Source: Kingdonia uniflora (Eukaryota > Streptophyta > Magnoliopsida > Ranunculales > Circaeasteraceae). From it: a stretch of 64,000 nt of DNA. Below are positions 35,167-44,900 of this stretch, one piece after another. Location of the stretch: assembly GCA_014058105.1 (NCBI GenBank), contig JACGCM010002205.1:806001-870000 (forward strand), read 5' to 3'. Within the stretch, counting starts at the first letter, position 1, and each line of letters begins with the position of its first letter. A program made the translations under genes and the position numbers. The notes beneath the pieces are model-generated. The model did no database searches. It had not been told where the DNA came from and was given only the letters and a program-made list of their open reading frames with translations.

Positions 35167-36456
35167 ATGGCCAGAGTGAAACATCCTCAGGAGGATTCTT
35201 CTGTTCCCAACCTGAGCAATACTGCAAAACGGGGATGGACGAATCGAGGTACTAGGACGGTCCCATCTCGCACTCTCCCTCGAGTTACTAGCGAAGCGGG
35301 GGGGGGGGGGGGGGGGGGGGGGTCTAGTGCAGGAGCACGAGGTCATTATCCTCCAAACTGGGAAACTCCAAAATTAGGCTTTAAATTTCGTGGATTTCAG
35401 AAAGAGGTGACTTTGGATAGAGCAGAGTTGTGTGCGAAATATCCCGATATTTCCACGATTTTTGAGATTTTTGATATACATGGTTGGACGGGGATTATGG
35501 AACCGAAGATGCCGTACTACCCTCGTTTAGTTCAACTTTTCTATGCCACTCTCCGGGTTGTCCAAGGTACAAGAATTAACAAGACATTCCGTGTCACCAT
35601 AGATGGGACTGATTTTCATTTAGATTCAGATAATATCTGGACAACATTTGGTCTCGGAGAGCCTATCGACTCAGATGTGCCACCTCTGGAGTGGCCTCCA
35701 GTTCCTTCAGAATTTCCACCCAAGGAGATGATGGAGGAGGAGCTTATTATTTCGGGAAGGAAGAAAGGTACATATCTGAAACGCAAGAACGTGAACCCAG
35801 CACTTTGTCTCTTCCATATGGTGGCTCACAGGAACATCATTCCCCAACTGGGGAATAAGAATGTTCTCGTAGACAATATGATTTATTTAGTGCATCTTTA
35901 CGCTAAAGGGCTCAGCTTTGATTTGGTTCTGATTATCCTACATGAGATGTTTGCCACGGGAAACCCGGGCCACCAGACTCGTCCTTTGCCTTACAGAAGG
36001 TTCATCGCTCAGATTCTGACTGATGTGGGTTATGTGATTCGTCCTGATGAGGAGATTGATGAAAAAAATGAGGTGATTAACTCTGGGTATTGGGAGAAGA
36101 GCAGAAAGCGTATGATTATAGTTTCGGAGTCAGAGACCGAAGGAGATGCAGCGGACTCGGGGACTGAGTCTATACCTGCTAGGCGAGCTGCGAGACTTTC
36201 TACTTCTAGGACTACTCCTACCGGTTTACCTGGCGCTTCTGCTTCTGCTCCTACTGAGTTGGTTCCACAGGATTTAGTTGTTTTGCACTCCTATATAGAG
36301 ACTCGTTTTACTAGGATGGAGATACAGATCCAGTATCAGTTTCAGATATTCACGGATGCACTTGGTCGGCTTCAGACTTCTATGGATGCTTTGAGCAGTA
36401 CAGTTCGAGGGTCGCCGAGTGATCCTCCAGATTCAGATAGAGATGAGCAGTCTTAG
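35167..36456 (+). CDS. Accessory ORF of the SIRE-type element (429 aa)
   Basis: I chose ATG 35167 (MARVKHPQEDSSVPN); an upstream in-frame ATG at 35110 would add 19 residues. The N-terminus is basic and holds a glycine run encoded by a long G tract at 35299-35323. A folded central part (about residues 70-320) has LGFKFRGFQKEV, FYATLRVVQGTRINKTFRV and LDSDNIWTTFGLGEPI. This resembles the 'putative plant transposon protein' domain found beside plant retroelements. The C-terminal part is acidic and serine/threonine-rich, then has a short helix-prone tail. I see no signal peptide or clear membrane segment, so it does not look like a classical envelope. It has no stops although gag-pol is broken. 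Function unknown. Confidence 0.75.
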   Translation: MARVKHPQEDSSVPNLSNTAKRGWTNRGTRTVPSRTLPRVTSEAGGGGGGGGSSAGARGHYPPNWETPKLGFKFRGFQKEVTLDRAELCAKYPDISTIFEIFDIHGWTGIMEPKMPYYPRLVQLFYATLRVVQGTRINKTFRVTIDGTDFHLDSDNIWTTFGLGEPIDSDVPPLEWPPVPSEFPPKEMMEEELIISGRKKGTYLKRKNVNPALCLFHMVAHRNIIPQLGNKNVLVDNMIYLVHLYAKGLSFDLVLIILHEMFATGNPGHQTRPLPYRRFIAQILTDVGYVIRPDEEIDEKNEVINSGYWEKSRKRMIIVSESETEGDAADSGTESIPARRAARLSTSRTTPTGLPGASASAPTELVPQDLVVLHSYIETRFTRMEIQIQYQFQIFTDALGRLQTSMDALSSTVRGSPSDPPDSDRDEQS

Positions 36457-36966
36457 ACGAGCAGTCTTCTTTTGTTTTTCTTTTCTTAGTGTTTCTCATC
36501 TTTTTTGATTGTTTCAGACTATGCTATCTTTACTGCGTATTTTTTTTTTTTTGGATGTCATTTTTTTAGATATGCTATGTATTTACAGGTTCTTTTTGAA
36601 TGGATGCTCTAACAGTTTCGTGATATTGTTATTATTCTATTTTATGATATTTCTATCTTTTGTGACTATATTTCATTTGGCATATTTGATATGATTTCAT
36701 TATTCTCTCTTTGTGTCCACTTACCCTTTGTTCTTCTGTGTCAAAAAGTGGGAGAGATGTTCCTGACAGGTAAGTCAGATAAGTGTTTTTTTAGTTCTCT
36801 GAATCAATTATTTTGAATGTGAACGGTTACGTGATGTATCTTGTTTAGTGTGCAGGGATTTAAGAGGATATGCTTTTGAGGATGGGTGTTCAGTGAGTGA
36901 GTCAGTCCATCGTGTCTGTAATTTTTTCTTTGATTACCTAGTTCATGTTTTGACATAAAATAAAAC

Positions 36967-36977
36967 AAAGGGGGAGA
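36967..36977 (+). promoter_or_regulatory. Polypurine tract of the complete SIRE-type element
   Basis: AAAGGGGGAGA lies one base before the 3' LTR. The identical 11-mer sits before the 3' LTR of the sister element at 24903. Confidence 0.85.
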
Positions 36978-36978
36978 T

Positions 36979-38157
36979 TGAAAGATCCATTTTTGGAGTT
37001 TGCTTCATTTAGTGTCTAGAGCAGGCGTCAGCATTTTCTAGCGGTTATCCGGCGTCAGTGAGTGCACGAGGAGCGACTACAGCTGGACAGACTGACTTTG
37101 AATAGGTAAGTGGGTTTCTATCTCTTTGTTCTAAAAAGTCAAGCTTATGCCTTTTACAGAGTATGAAAAACTAGTAAGAATGTCTTCCTTTAGAAAACAG
37201 AGCTTCTATTCGAATAGACTATTTTCTATTCGAATAGAGATGGAAAGATTCCTTCTATTCGATTAGGATTCTGTCTATTCGAATAACTTACCTCAGCGTG
37301 ATTTCAAGCTTGGAAATATTTCTTCTATTCGAATAAGATTTTTGTCTATTCGAATAACTTACCTCAGCGTGATTTCAAGCTTGGAAATATTTCTTCTATT
37401 CGAATAGGATTTTTGTCTATTCGAATAACTTACCTCAGCGTGATTTTAAAGTTTAGAAAGATTTCTTCTATTCGAATAGGATTCTTTTATATTCGAATAA
37501 CTCACTTCAGCGTGATTTCCAACTTGATCCTATTCGAATAGAATTGTCTCTATTCGAATAGAGCCCATGTTTTCTGTTTCGTTATTTAAGACATACTTAC
37601 CTTTTTTTCAAGCTCAATTTTTGAAAAACTATATTTTTAAGGGCTTACTTTTGAGAGTGGAGAGAGATCTTCTTTGAGAGATTCAAGAGAGGATCAAATC
37701 ACTCAAATCTTGAATCAATCTATTGATCAAGAAACCCTAGTCATGCATTGAAGAACTTGAGCGATTCAATACTTGGAGCTTCGACGAGAGATTGAAGCGA
37801 GGCGTTGCGAGAACGTGAGATTGATTGCAAGAAAATTACTTGGAAGAGAAATAACCATGAGAGGTGTTTATCGAGTCTGTAAGTGATTAAATTTTTGTAG
37901 TTCTTTTTCATATTGTGGATTGTTTAGTTATCGGGGATTCGACAGCGACCTGTGGGTTTTTCTCCTGAGAAAGATTTTCCCACAGGGTTAAAAATCGTTG
38001 CATGCTTCTTTAATTTCTAACTACTTGTTCGACATTAGATAATTGGATTAACTTGATTTAAGTTTATCTTAAGCTATTAATTCAGAGGAATTAGGACCCT
38101 GACGATTTAGACCTAAAGCAATCGAAATTGATTAGTCTCAAGCGTCTAGGAATTTCA
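36979..38157 (+). repeat. 3' LTR of the complete SIRE-type element
   Basis: It starts TGAAAGATCC and ends GGAATTTCA, followed by GCATC. It has eleven perfect TATTCGAATA palindromes and one variant between 37205 and 37562. It is 72 bp longer than the 5' LTR, mainly because of a third copy of a 71-bp unit beginning near 37281. Confidence 0.92.
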
Positions 38158-38162
38158 GCATC

Positions 38163-38636
38163 CCCCTGCACAAGAGTACTAAACTCCATAGGCCAGGAGC
38201 TTTAGCATCTTTCAGTACACCACAAGCATATTCCGCTAAAGTAAGAGCATTTATTATTATTTTTTGCTCGTTTACTTATTTCCTTCAACCAAGTTTCATT
38301 TTTTTTGGCTAACATACAATTATTATGCGTGCTAAAGATGTGTGTACATTGACTAATCAGGTTTTTTCCTTGGGCTAGTCATTCAGTATCTTTCATCAAA
38401 TTATATAAACGATAGGATAACTTTGTATTAGAAGAAAACAATTATTCACAACCCAATTTTAGGTGAAAATGGAAAATATGCGCAACAATTTCACAACAAA
38501 AATACAGATTCACGCCTGACATGCAGATTTTCCAAAACCTGAATTCCCCAGTTGAATTTGCTTTCAATTATATATACAGGGTGAAAGCAATGTCTTATAA
38601 ACAAGCAATCTCCAATAAACATTATTGCTGAAGTTC
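38163..38636 (-). other. 3' flank and probable 3' UTR of the SnRK2 gene
   Basis: AT-rich sequence after the kinase stop codon. It has no coding content, and possible poly(A) signals cannot be ranked by eye. The SIRE-type element ends at 38157, so the host 3' region is short. Confidence 0.5.
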
Positions 38637-38924
38637 TTACATTGCATAGATTAGTTCCCCGCTGCTATCGACATCAATGTCAGGTTCACTCTCTAAATCC
38701 ATGTCGTCTTCATCACCTAGGTCCATTAAAAACTGGTTGATGCTGCGGGTGCGAGGATCTGGGACAGTGGCCTCGGCTATGATCAGCATGATATCATCAA
38801 CGCTTTGGGTGGCTTGATCTTGTGCTTGAAACTGATTGTTCATGGGGTTATCATCTTTCATCAGGTCATTTGGGAGGTTCTTTACAAACCACTCATGGCT
38901 CCAGATCTCGGGAATGGATATCCT
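38637..38924 (-). CDS. SnRK2.6: SnRK2 exon 9, regulatory C-terminus (residues 267-361)
   Basis: 95 codons and TAA at 38637-38639. It runs from [18 protein letters not shown] through [16 protein letters not shown] (SnRK2 box) to the acidic stretch [20 protein letters not shown] and YAM end. The aspartate-rich tail distinguishes subclass III from other SnRK2s. The acceptor is tgcaacag. Confidence 0.95.
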   Translation of the reverse strand, partial: RISIPEIWSHEWFVKNLPNDLMKDDNPMNNQFQAQDQATQSVDDIMLIIAEATVPDPRTRSINQFLMDLGDEDDMDLESEPDIDVDSSGELIYAM

Positions 38925-41900
38925 CTGTTGCACACATGTCATAGAGCTTAAGTACACTTGGGAAACAGAAGATTATAAGGGAACACCAAAAATAGACATA
39001 CAGAAGCAATCATGGTAAGAGAAAATAACGGTGTCACTTATAGAGATAGTTCATGATGGAGAGCACTAAACTCACCACTAAAGCAAACATGTAGAATCGG
39101 ATTTTAATGTGTCAGATCTATCAAGGTCGCAAGGAGATCAGCCTAGGGTCAGGTTCGGTTAAGTCGAACGTAAAGTTTAAACTGTTTCTTAATGTGGAAT
39201 GAATGACCAAACATATTTTCAATTCTGCAACAGCTAGGTGGGTGGAGGGAATACCCTCCAAAAGGTGCAATTGACCTAGGTTTGAGTGGTTGTACCTCAC
39301 AGCAGTTCGGTGGGTGGAGGGCAAAACCACCGAAAAATTCACCTTGTGTGTCGGTTCACAGACCTGCAAGGTGAATTGCTTAATTAACCATGTCGCGCGG
39401 TTCTGAACTGTGTGGCATCGATTCTCCAATCAGAGCATGCCACGTGTCAACCTGTTATTGGCTAGCAGGCCCCTCAGCTCAGAATCCCCACGGTAAAACC
39501 TCCACGTGGCAGCTTCTTATTGGATTTCAAGCCCCTCAGATTAGAACTATGCGGCGTTACCAGCCATTGCGATGTTGACATGTGGCGTCTTCTCAGTCGT
39601 TGGTTGAAGTCACACACTACTAAACTGCGTGTGGGAGAATTGGCCTAGGGTGGGTTCAAAACTGTTGCGAGATTTTTGTGGTCAATCAGTATTTGGGTGA
39701 ATTTGGTGGTTTTGAATCCACCTAGCTGCTGCATATGCCCTTACGAAATGTCAGCTCTAAAAAGGGTTGAATGCTTATAAGCACAATTGGCAAGGGAGGA
39801 TTGGTCTCCATAAGTTATATCAAACTCAGGACTCTCAAATTGTGGAAATTGCAAGGTACTGCTTCAATTATTCCGTTAGGGAAAGGTTATTGTGTTACAA
39901 ATTATCTTCTGCAGAAGACAAAAAGAAGATATAAAGTGGGAGACCTTGGGCAATAGATGGAGTTTTGCTAACTGATGCCATGGGCATGGAGCCCTAAGTT
40001 CAACCCAGAGAATCCAAAAAGTTTAAATGACTTGGTTTGTGTTAGATCCCAGTATTAAGAATGGAATACTGGGACATCCAAACTCTAATGGCATTGTCCA
40101 AGTTGATGGAGCAAAAAGAAGCTTTTCTTATGGATTCTTTATAAGAATCCTGGTAGACATAGATATGTCACAACCCTAGGTTATCCTATCCAAAGTACTG
40201 TAATCACGGCAAAATGGTGGGGCATCAGATGTGTGATTGTAGATCTCTAAATAAGTATTCCAAACAGGAAACAAGACAGGCAGCTAGAAATAAATAAGAG
40301 AGAGACTCTCAGGTAGAATTACATGTTCATAAGAAGGTGTTTTGGAAGTCAAGGGAATCCCCAAGCAGAAAAATATCAGCGGTTAGATTTAAGGAAACTA
40401 ATACACAACAGCAGAAATAAAGGAAATGAGTAAGGGAAGGAAGAAGGGTACAATCTTCACCTGTAGAAGAAGAAGATTTACTAATCATCATATTCCTTGG
40501 ATTGGCAGCTAGGTATCGAGTTATGGGTCCTAAGCTTAAGGAATGTATGATAAGTTCAAAAGGAAATCCAGCTAGCACTGAAGGAATGTATCTCAGAAAC
40601 ACAACATGTAGATTCAGCAGCAGGAAGTACCCAGAGGCAAAATATAGCATCTAGTAGCTCAGAATTGAGTACAATTTACTCGGATCAACAAAATTTACAA
40701 CTGATGAGGTTTTCCCCAACAATTACAGGAAATGTAGAGTACCCCAGTGCAGCAGATATCAACAACTAACTCAGGGAATAATGAATTGACATTTAGGTCA
40801 ACTCCTAGCTTGACTAGCAAGTAGCAACCAATGGTATGAATTAATGGAGCACGAAGCTCAAGAAAATAAACAAGAACAGTTCTAGCTTTTGAACATGGGA
40901 GGAATAATCCTGATGAAGGAGTTGCAGGTTCCTAAAAGAAAATGTAGCAAGAATGCCTCTGCTATAAAGGTCCTATGACTCCTATTAGCTAGTCCCCACC
41001 AACTACTAGCTATAACCAAAAAACCTAAAAAACAATAAATTATTAATGAAGGTCATCTTCTGGAATGCTAGAGGATTGGGAGACAATAAAGCTATCAAAT
41101 ATCTTAGAAGTATGCAAGAGACGAAACCTGATATTGTTTGCCTGCAAACCTGTATTGCTGTACAATAGTTGAAACCTCATAAGTATGGTACAACTTGATC
41201 TAGACTCCATTTACACAGACAAAGACAGAAAATACAGGAGTATGGAAATCTGATACAAAGGGCCAGTAAACACAAAAAATGCACACAACGGGGTTAGACA
41301 GAAGTTTCACAAAGCCTGGTGGAATACATGATTGGAAAACCCATAATGCTATAAATTTTGGTTGGAGATTACTTAATCACTCAGTGCCAACAGCTATTGA
41401 ATTACAAAAAAGGTGTATTACATGAGTCTTTTTTCTTTCTATTTTAAGAAAGTGAAAATAATTTATTGATTAAGTCAAAAAGAGAAACTTTCCGAGGTGG
41501 AAAGAGTACAACCTGAAAGCAAGGGAAAAGAAAATTGATACAAAAGCACAAGACATCAAGTCCATCCGCTATAATTATTCCCTCCATCGCACCACAAGGA
41601 CTTCAAACCTCATCCTCTTCATATGAGTGGATGATGACGTCCAATACAAAATTGTCGCATAAACATCAATGATGATTGTGGTCTTTGCCTCCCTTCAAAA
41701 TGCCTATTGTTTTCCACCAAACCCATCCAATCGAGTATGGCGTGAGGTCCGACAAAACTTTGCTAATCTTCCTTCAAAAAAGCTTGCACCGTCACACTTT
41801 CAAAGACGCGTCAAACACCCATGAGACACCAAAACGGTAAAGAAAATGGTTCCAAACTTCCATCACAAACGGGCAATGTAAAAGTAAGTAGTCAATGAAC

Positions 41901-44900
41901 CTGTTAGTTAAACCACACAAAAGCACAAAAGGATTCACTTGTATGTCTCTCCATTTAAGTTTATCTCTGGTCATTGTTCGCCCCAAGCCACCTCCCAATA
42001 GAAGAAAGCTACTTTAGATAGAATCTCCTTCCTCCAAACCACACAAACCGGGAAATCCTCGTTACAGTACCCGCCTTTTACACTCCTAGCTTGTACCAAC
42101 TGTTCACACATAGATTTCCCCGTGAATTTACAATTGTCAACCCACTTCCATTTACATTTGTCACCACCTGCTCAAATAAGAACCTAAGTGACTTCCTGAA
42201 TCATAGTGCTAAGGTTCTCCATTTCTCTATGAAAAATTTATCTCCGAAAAAGAAAGTTCCAATTCGCCATGTCTCCCATAATTATGTACAACTCCTTCAC
42301 TTTCCCATACTTTAAATCACAAACATTGTATAAAGAGAAGGGTACACCAAACCAAATTTTCTCGAATCACATCATACATCGTGCAAAATATTGACCTTGT
42401 CCCCATTCCCGATGATGATTTCAATTCCTTCTTTTAACATTTCCTATGGGTTGATGATTTCAATTTCAACCTATCATCACCTTGCTCTTTGTTAAATTTG
42501 CACGTAATTTGAGGCTATCTGGAAGCACAATAACGCAAGTCAAAGATGTGTATCTTGCTTTGATCCTGCCTACAAGAAAACAATGTCATCTGTAAACTGA
42601 AGGTGAGTAACTTTCGGTGCCTCTTCATTCACCCCTCAACCCACAAATCAAGCCTCCCCCCCCGAGACACACACACCCCAATGAACAATAAAAGAAGATA
42701 TAGGGTCACCTTGAACTGGAGATGAAGCCTGCTGGAACTCCATCAACTAAAATTGAAAACTTTGACATCGATACGCAAACTTTTATCCAATGCCTCCACT
42801 TTTACCCAAAATACATCCTCTCCAAGACATACAATATAAAGTTCTAACTTATATGGTTGTAAGCCTTCTCAAAGTCGATTTTGTAAACCACTCCTAGAAT
42901 ACTCTCTCTCATTCTAGAATCAATAGACTCATTGGCTATAAGAACACCATCAAGGATATGTCTAATCGAAACAAAGGCCCCTTGGAATCTTAAAATCGTT
43001 GAACCCATCACTATTCTTAACCTCCTAGCCAAAGCCTTAGCTAAAATCTTGAAAAACCCCACCAATAGGACTTACGGCCTAAAGTTCTTAACCCCCCCCA
43101 GCTCCAGAACACTTTGGTATAAGCTTAAAAAGATTAGTATTAAACCTCTAGTCTATGAAACCATTGTGATGGAACTTCTTCACGATAACCATAACGCCTA
43201 AGCCAAGAATATGCCAGTACTTTGCTAAAAAATTCCCATTGGGTATCTATCTGGCTCCGTAGGCTTATCCCCACCACCACTCCTCAAGGCTTCCAAAATT
43301 TCTTCATCAAAATCCCTCTCAAACCAACCAGACAACCCTGAGTTAATATTGTTGAAGTCCAATCGTCAAACCTCAGTCTCCATTGATGAGGTTCTTTGTA
43401 CAAGAACGAGTAGAAATCAATAACATGCTTCATGATTTTAATTTTATCATCCACTAGCTAGCTCGTCACCAACTTGCAGCTTAGACGTACTCTTACTCCG
43501 TTGCCTCCCATTCGTTATTGACTGGAGAAACTTTGTGTTCTCTCTTTTTAGCCACTTCAGTCTAGATATCTCCTTCCATTTAATCTCTTCCCATAGCAAT
43601 AGTTTCTGAATCTAAGCCTTACTCAATATTTTTGTGATTTCTTACAGCTTCGCTAAATGATCTACCTTCTTCAATCATGTTCATCCCCCTCACTTCTTTC
43701 ATAAGAGTTTGCTTTTTCAACTCCATTTTACTGAATCTATTATTATTCCACTCCTTCAACTTAGGTTTTAGGGCTTTCAGGTTACACCACAAACTCTAAC
43801 AAGGTGATCCATCAAATGAGAAAGGTCCACCGCTCTTCTATTAAAGGAATTAACTCATCACATTGAAGCCGGTCTTCTATTAAAGGATCTAACTCATCAC
43901 CTTGAAGCCACCAGAGCTCGAATTTGAAAAGAGAAACGGATGACAGTGAAGTCTCCTCCAACGCCCCAAGGATCGTCCCACATGCACCTAATATCAGAAA
44001 GCTCCTCCCAAAACGCCGGCTTATCCCGTTTATCAATAGGACCATACACCAATGATATCACAGGAGTCTTTTGCTGCCATCTTTGCAACAAAATTCAGAA
44101 ACCAGAACACACTTATGTTGGAGCTGCACAATAGCTTCTGAACTGTGAGAGGATTTATAATTCTTCAAGGTTAATGGCAGAGGAATACAGAATGTTAAAG
44201 ACTTGGCGAACTTGATCAAGAACTGCCGTCCTCATGTCAAGGAATTGCGGAGAGATATGATTATTATAACTTCTATCTTATATGGCTAACACGAATAATT
44301 TATTATTCCATAATGTGCAGGTAAACCCTCCTACCGCAAAGAGAAAGATTCTATCAGATATGAAGGATGGAAAAAACCCATCTAAAGCTACCATGTACAA
44401 CTGTTGTAGTGAACTTCAGATTATATCTTCCATGGGAGTAGGCAGGTAGGTGCCGAAAAGCTACTCAAGTTTTATCTTACTATTGGATACCCCCTTCTCA
44501 AGGTATTCAAACTAGTTGGGATGCCATGGTCGTCAATGATGCCTTTGCTCCTTTGGCTTATTACTTTGTTATTTCCACTGATGTAATTACCCTTACTTGT
44601 ATTCCTTATTTTAAAAAATCAATAAAACATATTTGCTTCCTTGGCAAAAAAAGAAAGAAAGTGTAAGCTAATCGAATTATATATGATCATATTCATGTAC
44701 ACCCATTAAGATGATAGGATGCAACAAAAAAGTCATGCCTAAACCCATCTAACTCTAAGTTTGCCCTTTCTCAGTTTAGTAAAATTTGTTAGTTCTCAAA
44801 GGCTAACTCATTCTCTAAATTGACACAAGAAATATGTATATAGGATATAACAGCAATCATGTCTGTCATGCATAAATCCCTCTGTGTTGTTTCTCATTAT

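Larger units (their letters stand above)
26819..38157 (+). mobile_element. SIRE-type Copia retrotransposon, structurally complete, 11.3 kb
   Basis: The LTRs at 26819-27925 (1107 bp) and 36979-38157 (1179 bp) are flanked by a perfect duplication GCATC (26814-26818 and 38158-38162). A tRNA-Met PBS and an AAAGGGGGAGA tract are in place. The order gag, protease, integrase, RT, RNase H is that of Copia elements. An extra ORF between pol and the 3' LTR, large size and long LTRs fit the SIRE/Maximus lineage. Stops, at least two frameshifts and a lost protease active site prevent self-mobility, but the accessory ORF is intact. It lies about 475 bp beyond the SnRK2 stop codon. Confidence 0.92.

Noticed and set aside
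35137..35346. Minus-strand proline-rich frame
   Set aside because: It is the complement of the G tract in the accessory ORF.
35167..36456. Accessory ORF as a retroviral-type envelope
   Set aside because: No signal peptide, no clear membrane segment and no cleavage site visible; the central part looks more like a plant transposon-associated domain.
37205..37562. TATTCGAATA array as heat-shock elements
   Set aside because: Heat-shock elements need TTCnnGAA or GAAnnTTC spacing; here TTC and GAA are directly joined.
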